A stretch of DNA of 64,000 nt, from contig DVNT01000007.1 in the NCBI GenBank assembly GCA_018714185.1, positions 1 through 64,000 of the forward strand, given 5' to 3'. Positions 28,021-37,575 of this stretch are shown here, piece by piece (the first letter of the stretch is position 1; each line of letters begins with the position of its first letter). Below the pieces are notes generated by a model. It searched no databases, was not told where the DNA came from, and saw nothing but the letters and a program-made list of their open reading frames with translations. The stretch comes from Candidatus Aphodousia gallistercoris (GTDB taxonomy: Bacteria; Pseudomonadota; Gammaproteobacteria; Burkholderiales; Burkholderiaceae_F). The position numbers were made by a program, and so were the translations under genes.

Positions 28021-29351
28021 TTAAGACCACGACGGGGGCTTTGGCGCTAAGCATTTTGCCGGTCTCGGTAAGTCGCGCCGCGCAAATGGTCGACGTGCGC
28101 ATGTGGCCGGCGCCCGAATATACCCGCGTTACGCTCGAGCACGATGAGCCGATCAAATTTAAGTACTTTTTGGTCCGCTCCCCGATGCCCTACCGCTTGG
28201 TTGTGGACATTGAGGGGCTTACCCTGACCGAAAGACTGCAGAAAATGATCTCATCGGTCTCGCCGAAAGACCCCTATATCCAGTCGGTGCGTATCGGCCA
28301 GTACAACCCCGATGTCGTGCGCTTGGTCATGGATCTCAAAAAAGAGGTCCGTCCGGAGGTTTTCTCTTTAAAACCGGTAGCCAACTACAAGTATCGACTG
28401 ATCTTCGATATCTACCCGATCGAAGAAAGCACGGATGCCATCGCCGACGTCATTGCCAGCCTGGACAAAAAGGATGAGCCTGCGCAGGACCCTGTCAAGC
28501 AGCTGATTGCCCAAAATAAGCCCTCTTCTGCGGACAAAGACCCAAAGGCTGCGGCTCAGACGCCTGCCCAGTCCACGGCGCCCAAAGCCGACGACGGCAA
28601 AAAGCAGGCCGCGGTCAAACCGAAGCCAGCCGCCAAACCGGCCAGCAAGAAAAAAGACATCGTTGTCGTGGTCGATGCCGGCCACGGCGGCGAAGATCCG
28701 GGGGCGGTCGGCAAGAATAAGACCTACGAAAAGCACATTACGCTCTCGATTGCCAAGCGCTTGGAAAAGCTGATCAAAAAAGAGCCCGGAATGAAGGTGG
28801 TCATGACCCGCAAGTCCGATCACTTTGTGAGCCTGAGCCAGCGCGTGATGATTGCCCAAAAAGCCAAGGCGCATCTTTTCGTGAGTATCCACGCCGACGC
28901 TTGGACCAAGCCTTCGGCCAAAGGCACCTCGGTCTACGCCTTGTCCGAGCGAGGCGCCACCAGTTCAGCAGCCCGTTGGCTCGCTAAAAACCAAAACGAA
29001 GCCGACTTGATCGGCGGGGCCAATTTCCAAGATGTTGACCGTCGATTGCAATCGATTCTCGTTGATATGACAACTTCTTGGAAAATTGACTACAGCCTTC
29101 AGTGGGGGCACACGGTGCTGCAGTACCTGGCCAAAGTCAATACGCTGCACCGCCGCCAGGTCGAACAGGCCGGCTTTTTGGTGCTGAAGTCGCCCGGCGT
29201 GCCTTCCATTTTGGTTGAAACGGCCTTTATCAGCAATCCTCAAGAGGAAAAAAAGCTGCGCACGGCCGCCTACCAACAAAAAGTGGCCGAGGCGATTTTA
29301 AAAGGCATTAAAACCCAAGTGAAAAAGAATGATTCCATCATGCAAACCTAG
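27996..29351 (+). CDS. amiC: N-acetylmuramoyl-L-alanine amidase AmiC-type
   Basis: A 451-residue periplasmic amidase that splits septal peptidoglycan during cell separation. The N-terminus has a twin-arginine signal (SRRQIIK, then GALALSILPVSVSRAA). An AMIN domain (~33-130) targets the septum. A Lys/Pro/Ala-rich linker (~155-222) leads to the Amidase_3 catalytic domain: zinc ligands around VVDAGHGGEDPGA, the SIHADAW segment, and the late glutamate in ETAFISNPQEE. Overlaps tsaE. Confidence 0.94.
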   Translation: MEFSRRQIIKTTTGALALSILPVSVSRAAQMVDVRMWPAPEYTRVTLEHDEPIKFKYFLVRSPMPYRLVVDIEGLTLTERLQKMISSVSPKDPYIQSVRIGQYNPDVVRLVMDLKKEVRPEVFSLKPVANYKYRLIFDIYPIEESTDAIADVIASLDKKDEPAQDPVKQLIAQNKPSSADKDPKAAAQTPAQSTAPKADDGKKQAAVKPKPAAKPASKKKDIVVVVDAGHGGEDPGAVGKNKTYEKHITLSIAKRLEKLIKKEPGMKVVMTRKSDHFVSLSQRVMIAQKAKAHLFVSIHADAWTKPSAKGTSVYALSERGATSSAARWLAKNQNEADLIGGANFQDVDRRLQSILVDMTTSWKIDYSLQWGHTVLQYLAKVNTLHRRQVEQAGFLVLKSPGVPSILVETAFISNPQEEKKLRTAAYQQKVAEAILKGIKTQVKKNDSIMQT

Positions 29352-29426
29352 CCGCTCAAAATCGGCTTCGCTGCTTTTTCGCTAAAATAAGGTGCAACAT
29401 TCCATTTACATTAGGACATTGCAATC

Positions 29427-30491
29427 ATGGCTCTTGTCTCCTTACGCCAATTATTGGACCACGCCGCCGAAAACGGCTACGGCGTGCCTGCTTTTAACGT
29501 CAATAACCTTGAACAGGTCCAAGCCATCATGTCGGCTGCCCGGGATGTCGGGGCGCCGGTGATCATGCAAGCCTCGGCGGGCGCTCGCCGTTATGCCGGC
29601 GAAATCTTTTTGCGCAACTTGATTGAGGCCGCCGTGGAAAGCTACCCGGATGTGCCGGTGTGCATGCACCAAGACCACGGACAAAGCCCGGCTGTATGCC
29701 AAGGCGCCATGCGCATGGGCTTTACCTCGGTGATGATGGACGGTTCGCTGCAGTCCGATGGCAAGACCATTTCCTCTTATGAATACAACGTGGATGTGAC
29801 TCGCCGCGTTGTCGAAATGGCCCACGGCGTCGGCGTAAGCGTGGAAGGCGAACTCGGCTGCCTGGGTTCGCTTGAAACCATGAAGGGCGACAAGGAAGAC
29901 GGCCACGGCACGGACTCCACCATGACGCGCGAACAGCTGCTTACCGATCCCGATCAAGCCGCCGACTTTGTGCAAAAGACGCAACTCGACGCCCTGGCCA
30001 TTGCCATCGGAACCAGCCACGGCGCGTACAAATTCTCGCGCAAGCCCACGGGCGACATCCTCTCGATTGAACGCGTCAAGGAAATCCACCGCCGCTTGCC
30101 CAACACGCACTTGGTGATGCACGGCTCGTCCTCCGTACCGCAGGAATATTTAGCCGAAATCCGCGAGTTCGGCGGTCAGATGCGTGAAACGTACGGCGTA
30201 CCGGTCGAAGAAATTCAAGAAGCGATCAAGCACGGCGTTCGCAAAGTCAATATCGACACGGATATCCGTTTGGCGATGACCGCTGCCGTTCGCCGCTACC
30301 TCGTAGAAAATCCGAGCAAGTTTGACCCGCGCGAATACCTCAAAGCCGCTCGCAAGGCGGCCTATGAGCTTTGCAAGAAGCGCTACATTGAGTTCGGCTG
30401 CGAAGGCCAAGGCGCCCGCATTAAACCCGTCGATCTCTTTACGATGGCTTCCCGCTACGCTAGCGGCGAATTAAAGCAAAACGTCCTTTAA
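29427..30491 (+). CDS. fba: Class II fructose-bisphosphate aldolase
   Basis: A 354-residue zinc-dependent aldolase cleaving fructose 1,6-bisphosphate. Conserved blocks are [25 protein letters not shown] with zinc His and catalytic Asp, GEVG-like [28 protein letters not shown] and [11 protein letters not shown]. The type is the CbbA/long class II form common in proteobacteria. Together with fbp (46222) it covers the gluconeogenic step pair. Confidence 0.95.
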   Translation: MALVSLRQLLDHAAENGYGVPAFNVNNLEQVQAIMSAARDVGAPVIMQASAGARRYAGEIFLRNLIEAAVESYPDVPVCMHQDHGQSPAVCQGAMRMGFTSVMMDGSLQSDGKTISSYEYNVDVTRRVVEMAHGVGVSVEGELGCLGSLETMKGDKEDGHGTDSTMTREQLLTDPDQAADFVQKTQLDALAIAIGTSHGAYKFSRKPTGDILSIERVKEIHRRLPNTHLVMHGSSSVPQEYLAEIREFGGQMRETYGVPVEEIQEAIKHGVRKVNIDTDIRLAMTAAVRRYLVENPSKFDPREYLKAARKAAYELCKKRYIEFGCEGQGARIKPVDLFTMASRYASGELKQNVL

Positions 30492-30509
30492 TTTTTCATA
30501 CTTATCCGA

Positions 30510-30537
30510 GGGAGACGAGGTGAGCGTCTCCCTTTTT
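30510..30537 (+). terminator. fba terminator
   Basis: GGGAGACG (30510-30517) pairs with CGTCTCCC (30525-30532) and is followed by five T residues. It ends just 6 nt before the dgkA start. Confidence 0.85.
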
Positions 30538-30542
30538 CATCC

Positions 30543-30938
30543 ATGAGCGAAACAAAAAACGCAAAAGATCTCAAAGGCAAGACCGGCCTGCATCGCCTCA
30601 TCAATGCCTGCGGCTATTCGCGCGACGGCTTTTTGGCCGCCTACCGGCATGAAGAAGCTTTTCGGCAGGAATTCTGGCTTGTCATTGCGGCCCTGGTGAT
30701 CGCCGTGCTTTTGCCCATATCAGTCTTGCAAGCGGGCATATTGGTGGCCTGCCACCTGTTCTTGCTAACCGTCGAAATTCTCAACTCGGCCATTGAGGCG
30801 ACGGTCGATCGCATCGGCACGGAAATTCATCCGCTTTCCAAGCGCGCGAAGGACATGGGCAGTTGCGCCGTTGCCTTGGCCGGAGCCATCTGCCTGATTG
30901 CTTGGATCTGCATTCTCTGGGATCTGCTCTTCGCTTAG
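30543..30938 (+). CDS. dgkA: Diacylglycerol kinase
   Basis: A 131-residue inner-membrane kinase that recycles diacylglycerol to phosphatidic acid. Three membrane helices are visible, and the family signature NSAIEATVDRIGTEIHPLSKRAKDMGS spans the active site (given here as two blocks: NSAIEATVDRI and KRAKDMGSCAVALAG). The N-terminus is soluble with a conserved amphipathic GYSRDGFLAAYRHEEAF. Confidence 0.94.
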   Translation: MSETKNAKDLKGKTGLHRLINACGYSRDGFLAAYRHEEAFRQEFWLVIAALVIAVLLPISVLQAGILVACHLFLLTVEILNSAIEATVDRIGTEIHPLSKRAKDMGSCAVALAGAICLIAWICILWDLLFA

Positions 30939-31001
30939 CGAAAAACAAATTTTTCGGTCATGGGCCGGAAAAAACCGTTAAAATGACTCTGTTTAATGTG
31001 G

Positions 31002-31028
31002 CTGCCGGCACTGTGCCGGCAGGCTTTT
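31002..31028 (+). terminator. dgkA terminator
   Basis: CTGCCGGCA pairs perfectly with TGCCGGCAG around a 3-nt loop, followed by GCTTTTT, just upstream of purC. Confidence 0.85.
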
Positions 31029-31044
31029 TCTAGGGATTTCGGTT

Positions 31045-31932
31045 ATGCCTATTCTTGATACCTCGTTGCATTCCCTCAAACGCATTTACCGCGGCAAGGT
31101 GCGCGACAGCTACGCCGTAGGCGACGATAAGCTTTTGATCGTTGCCACGGACCGTATTTCGGCTTTTGATGTCATTCTCGATGACCCGATTCCTCTGAAG
31201 GGGAAGGTCCTGCAAGCCTTGACCGATTTTTGGTTTGAAAAGCTCGACGGCATCGTCCCGAATCATTTGACCGGAATTGACCCGAGCACGGTCGTAGCCC
31301 CCGATGAAGTCGAACAAGTAAAGGGCCGTTCCGTGGTTGCCATGCGGCTTAAACCGATTCCTATCGAGTGCGTCGTTCGCGGCTATATTATCGGCGGCGG
31401 TTGGAAAGACTATCAAGCAACGGGCAAAGTCTGCGGAGTAGAATTGCCGGCCGGACTCAAGCAGGCCCAAAAGCTCCCCGAACCGATCTTTACCCCGGCA
31501 GCCAAAGCCGAGGTCGGCACCCATGACGAAAACATTTCCTTTGAAAAGGCCTGCGAATTGGTAGGCGAGGACATTGCCCGCCAAATCCGCGATTACTCGC
31601 TTGCCTTATACCGGCGTGCCGCTGAATACGCCTTAACGAAGGGCATTATCATTGCCGATACGAAATTTGAATTCGGCTTGGATGAAAACGGCACGGTGCG
31701 TCTGATGGACGAAGTGCTCACGCCGGACTCTTCGCGTTTTTGGCCTGCCGATCAATATAACGAAGGAATGTCGCCTCCGTCTTTTGACAAGCAGTTTATC
31801 CGCGACTGGCTGGAAACCCAACCTTGGGACAAGAAAGCCCCCGCTCCGCGCGTTCCGGCTGAAATCATTGAAAAGACCTCGGAAAAATATCGCGAAGCGC
31901 TCAAACGCTTGGCCGACCGTGATGTCGAATAA
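31045..31932 (+). CDS. purC: Phosphoribosylaminoimidazole-succinocarboxamide synthase
   Basis: A 295-residue SAICAR synthetase, step 8 of purine synthesis (CAIR + aspartate + ATP). Blocks seen: [23 protein letters not shown] (nucleotide-binding lobe), [30 protein letters not shown] and the late [14 protein letters not shown]. It is the long proteobacterial form. It opens the purC-purE-purK block. Confidence 0.96.
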   Translation: MPILDTSLHSLKRIYRGKVRDSYAVGDDKLLIVATDRISAFDVILDDPIPLKGKVLQALTDFWFEKLDGIVPNHLTGIDPSTVVAPDEVEQVKGRSVVAMRLKPIPIECVVRGYIIGGGWKDYQATGKVCGVELPAGLKQAQKLPEPIFTPAAKAEVGTHDENISFEKACELVGEDIARQIRDYSLALYRRAAEYALTKGIIIADTKFEFGLDENGTVRLMDEVLTPDSSRFWPADQYNEGMSPPSFDKQFIRDWLETQPWDKKAPAPRVPAEIIEKTSEKYREALKRLADRDVE

Positions 31933-31956
31933 TTCGCACTTGAAGTGCTAGCGGCG

Positions 31957-31983
31957 GGCGCGAAAAGGCTTTCTTTTCGCGCC
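31957..31983 (+). terminator. Hairpin between purC and purE
   Basis: GGCGCGAAAAG pairs perfectly with CTTTTCGCGCC around a 5-nt loop, 24 nt after purC. No clean T-run follows, so it may be a processing or attenuation element in the pur transcript. Confidence 0.55.
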
Positions 31984-32022
31984 TGTGTTGTTATTTGATA
32001 ACGTTTATTTGAGTATTCTGAA

Positions 32023-32517
32023 ATGCAAAATTCCCCTCTTGTCGGTGTTGTTATGGGTTCCAGTTCGGACTGGGATGTCATGAAAAACGCGTGCGATATC
32101 CTCAAAGAATTCGGCGTTCCCTTTGAAGCACAAGTGGTCTCGGCGCACCGCATGCCCGATGAAATGTTTCGCTATGCCGAATCGGCGCAGGAGCGCGGCT
32201 TAAAAGTGATTATCGCCGGCGCGGGCGGTGCCGCCCACTTGCCCGGCATGCTGGCCGCTAAAACGGTTGTCCCGGTTTTGGGCGTTCCCATTCCTTCGCG
32301 CTATCTGCGCGGGGAAGATTCCCTGCTATCGATTGTTCAAATGCCCAAAGGCGTTCCGGTGGCCACTTTTGCGATCGGCGAAGCCGGTGCGGGTAACGCC
32401 GCGCTCTTTGCGGTTGAAATGCTCGCGGCAGCCGGCTCCGAGGAAATGAAAACAAAAATCCAAGCTTTCCGAAAAGCCCAAAACGAAAAAGCCAAAAACA
32501 TGGCTCTTCCTCTGTAA
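32023..32517 (+). CDS. purE: N5-carboxyaminoimidazole ribonucleotide mutase
   Basis: A 164-residue class I PurE converting N5-CAIR to CAIR. The substrate loop [13 protein letters not shown], the catalytic His region [16 protein letters not shown], and [15 protein letters not shown] are intact. It precedes purK by 13 nt, and the two enzymes act sequentially. Confidence 0.97.
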   Translation: MQNSPLVGVVMGSSSDWDVMKNACDILKEFGVPFEAQVVSAHRMPDEMFRYAESAQERGLKVIIAGAGGAAHLPGMLAAKTVVPVLGVPIPSRYLRGEDSLLSIVQMPKGVPVATFAIGEAGAGNAALFAVEMLAAAGSEEMKTKIQAFRKAQNEKAKNMALPL

Positions 32518-32530
32518 CCGGATAGAAAAT

Positions 32531-33700
32531 ATGAAAGACAAATTGCCTTTAAATCCGGGCAGCACGCTCGGCATGATGGGGGGTGGCCAGCTCGGCCGGA
32601 TGTTCGCCATTGAAGCGGCCTACATGGGCTATCACGTTACGGTACTGGAGCCCGGTGCCGGCTCTCCGGCCGCTGAAGTGTCTTTAAAGCACATCGCCCA
32701 ACCTTATTTGAGCGAAAACGGCCTGCGCGAGCTCGCCCAAACCACCTCGGCGGTGAGCACCGAATTTGAAAATGTTCCGGCTAAGGCGCTTGATGCCCTT
32801 GCACAAGAAGAGTTTGTTGCCCCTCCGGGCTCGGCGGTAGCGATTGCCCAAGATCGCAATGAAGAAAAACATTTCATTGAAACGGTCGCGAAAGTTCCGG
32901 TGGCGCCGCACTTTCCGATTCACTGCGCCGGCGACATCGAAAAGGCTCCCGAAACGCTCTTTCCGGGCATTTTAAAGACCGCTCGCTTGGGCTATGACGG
33001 CAAGGGCCAGGTGCTTGTTGATTCGCGCGAAGAGCTCCACAAGGCCTTTGTCGAACTCAAGGAAGTCGATTGCATCTTGGAAAAACGTTTGGCGCTGCGC
33101 CAAGAAGTTTCCGTCATCGTAGCGCGCGGCTTTGACGGGCAAACAGCGACCTTCCCGCTTTGCGAGAATACGCACCGCCACGGCATTTTAGCCGTTACGG
33201 TCATGCCGGCTCGCGTGCCTGAGGAGACTAGCCAAAAAACACGGCAATTTGCAACGCAAATTGTCGACGCGCTGCACTACGTCGGTGTATTATGCGTGGA
33301 ATTTTTCGTGCTCGAAAACGGCGACGTGGTCGCCAATGAAATGGCTCCCCGTCCGCACAACTCCGGGCACGCTACCATTGATGCTTGCTGGAGCAACCAG
33401 TTCGAGCAGCAGCTGCGCTGCATGACCGGGCAACCCTTGGCCGATACGACGCAACACTCGCCGGCGGTGATGCTTAACCTTTTGGGCGATCTTTGGTTTG
33501 ATGCCGAGGATAATCCGAAAGTCCCGGATTGGAGTAAAGTCCTTGCCGTGCCCGGAGCAAAACTGCATTTGTACGGCAAAGCACAAGCCCGTCATGCCCG
33601 CAAGATGGGCCATGTGACTTGCCTTGGCCGAACGCTTGAAGAAGCCCTCGAAAGGGCCCGGGATGTGGCCCGCATTTTAGGATTACCGGAGCCGAAATAA
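32531..33700 (+). CDS. purK: N5-carboxyaminoimidazole ribonucleotide synthase
   Basis: A 389-residue ATP-grasp enzyme carboxylating AIR with bicarbonate. The N-terminal GMMGGGQLGRMFAIEA loop, the ATP-grasp segment KTARLGYDGKGQVLV, and the metal-binding ENGDVVANEMAPRPHNSGH are conserved. It is followed after 2 nt by tsaC, so the transcript probably continues. Confidence 0.97.
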   Translation: MKDKLPLNPGSTLGMMGGGQLGRMFAIEAAYMGYHVTVLEPGAGSPAAEVSLKHIAQPYLSENGLRELAQTTSAVSTEFENVPAKALDALAQEEFVAPPGSAVAIAQDRNEEKHFIETVAKVPVAPHFPIHCAGDIEKAPETLFPGILKTARLGYDGKGQVLVDSREELHKAFVELKEVDCILEKRLALRQEVSVIVARGFDGQTATFPLCENTHRHGILAVTVMPARVPEETSQKTRQFATQIVDALHYVGVLCVEFFVLENGDVVANEMAPRPHNSGHATIDACWSNQFEQQLRCMTGQPLADTTQHSPAVMLNLLGDLWFDAEDNPKVPDWSKVLAVPGAKLHLYGKAQARHARKMGHVTCLGRTLEEALERARDVARILGLPEPK

Positions 33701-33702
33701 AG

Positions 33703-34686
33703 ATGATTCCTCCTGTTGATGAACGCGCCATCCGCGCTGCCGTGGATGTGCTCGAATGTTCCGGCCTTGTCGCCATGCCGACAGAGACCGTTTATGGCTT
33801 AGCCGGCAATGCCGACGATGAAAAAGCGGTCAAAAAAATTTTTGAAGCCAAAAAGCGTCCGACAACGCACCCCCTAATCGTGCATATCACGGGGGAAGAG
33901 GCGCTCGATCACTGGGCAGTCAATATTCCGCAAAGCGCCTATGTATTGGCGCGGCTTTTTTGGCCGGGCCCATTGACCATGATTCTGGAAAAAGCCGACC
34001 ATGTCGGCGACTGGATTACGGGCGGGCAAAACACGGTGGGTTTACGCTGCCCGTCACACCCCTGGGCCAAGGCGCTTATTAAAGCGTTTGCAGGCAAGCA
34101 CCATCGCGGCATTGCTGCCCCCTCGGCCAATACCTTCGGCCGTATTTCGCCCACCTGCGCACAGCACGTTCGCGATGACCTCGGCGAAAAGCCCAAAGGT
34201 AAAGTGGACCTGATTTTGGACGGCGGCGACTGCGATGTGGGCGTTGAGTCCACCATCATCAATTTGACGGGCGAGCACCCCGAAATTCTGCGCCACGGTG
34301 CTATTACCCGGCATATGCTCGAAGAAGCGCTCGGCTGCCCGGTCCCGGACGGCGGCAAAGATTCGCCGCGCGTTTCGGGCTCACTCAAGAGCCACTATGC
34401 TCCGGTGACCAAGGTCGTTTTGGTAGACGATTTGGTCGGTGCGTTGCCGCAATTTCAAGATAAAAAATTGGCTGTGATGGCACCCGCACAAAAGCTGCAA
34501 AAAACGCCTGCCAATGTTATTAAGTGGTTTGCTGCCGAAGCCGATCCGGCCCAATACATGCATGCGCTTTATGCACGATTGCATGAGCTCGATGCCGCTA
34601 AAGCCGATCTGATTGTGATTGAACGTCCTGCCCAAGGCGATCGCTGGGATGCCGTTCAAGACCGCTTGACCCGCGCGGCGGCTTAG
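33703..34686 (+). CDS. tsaC: L-threonylcarbamoyladenylate synthase (Sua5/TsaC type)
   Basis: A 327-residue Sua5-type enzyme forming threonylcarbamoyl-AMP from threonine, bicarbonate and ATP for tRNA t6A. The YrdC domain (~1-205) shows MPTETVYGLAGNA, KRPTTHPLIVHI, GLRCPSHPWAKAL and APSANTFGRISPT. A C-terminal Sua5 domain (~220-327) is joined by the conserved SPRVSGSLKSHYAP linker. It is coupled to purK. It works with TsaE, encoded at 27508. Confidence 0.94.
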   Translation: MIPPVDERAIRAAVDVLECSGLVAMPTETVYGLAGNADDEKAVKKIFEAKKRPTTHPLIVHITGEEALDHWAVNIPQSAYVLARLFWPGPLTMILEKADHVGDWITGGQNTVGLRCPSHPWAKALIKAFAGKHHRGIAAPSANTFGRISPTCAQHVRDDLGEKPKGKVDLILDGGDCDVGVESTIINLTGEHPEILRHGAITRHMLEEALGCPVPDGGKDSPRVSGSLKSHYAPVTKVVLVDDLVGALPQFQDKKLAVMAPAQKLQKTPANVIKWFAAEADPAQYMHALYARLHELDAAKADLIVIERPAQGDRWDAVQDRLTRAAA

Positions 34687-34692
34687 TACGCT

Positions 34693-35445
34693 ATGGCTGA
34701 AGATTTAATCCGTCTGTCCAAGCGAATCAGCCAGTCGGGTCTCGCCTCCCGGCGAGAGGCCGACGAGTGGATTGCCAAAGGCTGGGTCATGGTCGATGAC
34801 CACATCGCCCAATTGGGCGAAAAGGTAACGCCTGCCCAGCGCATCCGCATTTCCTCGAAAGCCAAGGCCGAGCAAAACGAGCGCGTGACGATTTTGCTCA
34901 ATAAGCCGGTAGGCTACGTAAGCGGCCAAGCCGAAGACGGCTACTTGCCCGCCAAGGTCCTGATTACCCCGGAAAACCATTGGGCAAAAGATCCCTCCGG
35001 GATTCGCTATAGCCGCCGTCAACTCGAGCACTTGGTGCCGGCTGGACGCTTGGATATCGATTCGGTCGGCCTTTTGGTGCTCACCCAAGACGGCCGTGTT
35101 GCCAAGGCCATCATCGGCGAAAACAGCACTGTAGAAAAAGAATACATCGTACGCGTAGCCAACGCCGACGGCTCACCCGCCTCTTTAAGCCCGCAGGGTC
35201 TCGCACTACTCAATCACGGCCTCTCGCTCGATGACAAGCCCCTGATGCCGGCTCAAGTCGAGTGGCTGAACGAAAGCGAGCTGCGCTTTGTCTTGCAAGA
35301 AGGCAAAAAGCGGCAAATCCGCCGCATGTGCGAAGCCGTAGGGCTAAAGGTACTGCGCTTAAAGCGTGTTCGCGTAGGCCGCGTTGTTCTGGGCGCCTTA
35401 CCCGTCGGCTCTTGGCGCTATCTCTCGCCTGATGAACACTTCTAA
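34693..35445 (+). CDS. RluF/RsuA-family pseudouridine synthase
   Basis: A 250-residue rRNA pseudouridine synthase with an N-terminal S4 RNA-binding domain (RLSKRISQSGLASRREADEW) and a catalytic domain carrying the active-site aspartate in GRLDIDSVGLLVLTQDG. KRQIRRMCEAVGLKVLRLKR is the typical C-terminal block. Overall it looks closest to RluF (23S U2604). The target site is an inference from the family. Confidence 0.88.
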   Translation: MAEDLIRLSKRISQSGLASRREADEWIAKGWVMVDDHIAQLGEKVTPAQRIRISSKAKAEQNERVTILLNKPVGYVSGQAEDGYLPAKVLITPENHWAKDPSGIRYSRRQLEHLVPAGRLDIDSVGLLVLTQDGRVAKAIIGENSTVEKEYIVRVANADGSPASLSPQGLALLNHGLSLDDKPLMPAQVEWLNESELRFVLQEGKKRQIRRMCEAVGLKVLRLKRVRVGRVVLGALPVGSWRYLSPDEHF

Positions 35446-35453
35446 TAACGCAA

Positions 35454-36329
35454 ATGGCGCCATCAACCTCCGCCCAGTGGCTTTTAATTTTTGTCACATT
35501 GCTTTGGGGCTCAACCTTTCTGACGTTGCAGACGTCGTTGCAATGGGCCGATCCGTTGGTGGTTGTGTGCCTGCGCTTTTGCTTGGCCACCCTGATTCTT
35601 TTGGCCTTGTTGCGGGGACGGATCCGGCAGATCAGCCTCTATGAATGGAAGGCCGGCTTTTGCGTGGGCCTTTGCATTTTCGGCGTCTACACCTTGCAAA
35701 CCATTGGCCTGGGCAGCATCGCAAGCAGCACATCCGCCTTTTTAACGGACCTTTACATCGGCTTTGTGCCCTTGCTGCAGTGGCTTTTTCTGAAACAAAC
35801 ACCTTCTATGAGCGTGGTGATAACCACCTTTATGGCTTTTTGCGGCATGGGCTTTTTCGCCAATCCCTTTGCGATGGATTTTTCCGGGCAAATCGGCGAG
35901 TGGGTCACCGTCTTGAGCGCCCTGATTTGTGCCGTAGAAATATTAACCGTGAGTCATTTTGCGCCGGGCTGCAGACCGCTTTACTTAAGTTTCACTCAGA
36001 TGGTGTCGGTGGCCGTCTTGGCGATCTTGGCGCTGTGTTTGCATGAACCGGTTCGGCCGACGCAGTGGACGCTCGGGCTCGGTGCCTGCGTAACGGCACT
36101 TGCGGCCATCGTTGCTTTTGTGCAATTCGGCATCGGTTGGGCCTTAAAATATATCTCGGCGATACGAGCGACACTCATCTATGCTCTTGAGCCCGTTTTT
36201 GCGGGTATCATCGGCTGGTGCGCCGGCGAACGTCTAGGACTGAACGAGTGGATTGGGGCGGCTTTAATCATCGCCGCAGTCCTGTTGAGTGCTTTTCGGC
36301 CGAAAAAGGCGCGATCGAAACGGAGTTAA
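35454..36329 (+). CDS. DMT-superfamily transporter (EamA domains)
   Basis: A 291-residue inner-membrane protein with about ten hydrophobic helices in two EamA repeats (N-half VTLLWGSTFLTLQ..TSAFLTDL; C-half GIGWALKYISAIRATLIYALEPVFAG). These are exporters or importers of amino acids, nucleotides or other metabolites; the substrate cannot be told. It starts 8 nt after the pseudouridine synthase and ends 5 nt before murI. Confidence 0.88.
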   Translation: MAPSTSAQWLLIFVTLLWGSTFLTLQTSLQWADPLVVVCLRFCLATLILLALLRGRIRQISLYEWKAGFCVGLCIFGVYTLQTIGLGSIASSTSAFLTDLYIGFVPLLQWLFLKQTPSMSVVITTFMAFCGMGFFANPFAMDFSGQIGEWVTVLSALICAVEILTVSHFAPGCRPLYLSFTQMVSVAVLAILALCLHEPVRPTQWTLGLGACVTALAAIVAFVQFGIGWALKYISAIRATLIYALEPVFAGIIGWCAGERLGLNEWIGAALIIAAVLLSAFRPKKARSKRS

Positions 36330-36334
36330 CTAAT

Positions 36335-37138
36335 ATGCCAGCATTGCCATCCATCGGTTTTTTTGATTCAGGCTGGGGCGGCCTTTCCATTATGAAAGCG
36401 GCACGGCATGAGCTGCCTCAAGAAAATTTCTGCTACGTAGCCGATTGCGGCAATGCCCCTTACGGCGATAGAACGCACGAGTTTATTGTCAATCGTGCCG
36501 TTAAAATCACCGATTTTCTACTTAGAGAACAGCACGTGAAAGCCGTCGTCATCTCTTGCAACACCGCAACGGCCGAGGCGGCCGAAGTCCTGCGTGCCCG
36601 CTACCCTGAAGCCGTCATTGTGGGCGTGGAGCCGGCCGTAAAGCCCGCCTGCGAACTTTCTAAAACAAAAAAAATCGGCGTCATCGCGACCACCCGTACG
36701 ATCAACTCAAAGCGCTACCGGGATTTGCTTACCCGCTATGCCGCCCAATGCCGCGTCTTCTCTCAAGGATGCCCGGGGCTGATGGAATGCGTAGAAAGCG
36801 GTCAATTTCACAGCCCGTATACGGTTAGCCTATTAAAGAAATATCTTCAACCGATGAAAGCGCAAGGCATTGATGCGCTCGTTTTGGGCTGCACCCATTA
36901 CCCGTTTCTATCGGAAGCTATTGAGGAATTGATGGGACCAGAAGTCATGCTCTTGGAACCCGGCGCCGCCGTGGCCCGACACCTCAAAGGGTGCTTAAAG
37001 GACAAGGGACTGTTAAACCCGCAAGAAAGCCCCGACGGTCGCGATAGCTTTTACGTGAGCGGTTTATCGGCTCAAAAAACCCTTGTGGCGCAACGCCTTT
37101 ACAGCTCGGCTCGATGTTTTTTTGAGTTAACCGTTTAG
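36335..37138 (+). CDS. murI: Glutamate racemase
   Basis: A 267-residue cofactor-independent racemase making D-glutamate for peptidoglycan. The two catalytic cysteines lie in VVISCNTATAEA and LVLGCTHYPF, and the N-terminal GFFDSGWGGLSI is typical. The ATG at 36335 is chosen; longer in-frame extensions overlap the transporter gene. Confidence 0.95.
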   Translation: MPALPSIGFFDSGWGGLSIMKAARHELPQENFCYVADCGNAPYGDRTHEFIVNRAVKITDFLLREQHVKAVVISCNTATAEAAEVLRARYPEAVIVGVEPAVKPACELSKTKKIGVIATTRTINSKRYRDLLTRYAAQCRVFSQGCPGLMECVESGQFHSPYTVSLLKKYLQPMKAQGIDALVLGCTHYPFLSEAIEELMGPEVMLLEPGAAVARHLKGCLKDKGLLNPQESPDGRDSFYVSGLSAQKTLVAQRLYSSARCFFELTV

Positions 37139-37151
37139 ACTAAGGGCCCGC

Positions 37152-37574
37152 CTACGCCTTTTCTTCTTTCAGGTACGGCAGCATCTTTTGCCGCAACGCG
37201 GCAGGAATCGGGGTGGACTTGCGATTGTCCGGATCAATGCAAACCATGGTTTCGGTCGTGGTTACGTGCAGCTCTTGGCCCTTGTAGAACTCAATGCGGA
37301 CCGTAAACGAGCTCGTTCCGATGTGGCTTAACCACAAACGCATCTCCCCTTTGTCGCCGATATGAAACGGCTTCATAAAATCGGAGTGAATGGAAACGAC
37401 CGGAATCAAGACCTCAGCCTGCGACATATTCTCCCAAGGCAGTCCCAGTCCCTCGCGGAACCAGTCCTCCACCAGACCGTTGAACATGACATAAAAATTG
37501 GGATGAAAAACAATGCCCGCCGGGTCGCAGTGGGCAAAACGAATTAAGCAGGGCTTGACGAAAATTTCCGGCAT
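37152..37574 (-). CDS. Hotdog-fold acyl-CoA thioesterase (4HBT/YbgC-like)
   Basis: A 140-residue single-hotdog thioesterase. The catalytic region is RFAHCDPAGIVFHPNFYVMF, the Asp-containing YbgC/4-hydroxybenzoyl-CoA thioesterase signature. The ATG at 37574 comes 1 nt after the kynB stop, so it is translationally coupled (an in-frame TTG at 37589 also exists). Substrate is unknown. Confidence 0.87.
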   Translation of the reverse strand: MPEIFVKPCLIRFAHCDPAGIVFHPNFYVMFNGLVEDWFREGLGLPWENMSQAEVLIPVVSIHSDFMKPFHIGDKGEMRLWLSHIGTSSFTVRIEFYKGQELHVTTTETMVCIDPDNRKSTPIPAALRQKMLPYLKEEKA

Positions 37575-37575
37575 A

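Noticed and set aside
36218..36334. Extended N-terminus of murI
   Set aside because: It overlaps the 3' end of the transporter gene and the extension is basic and unlike glutamate racemases.
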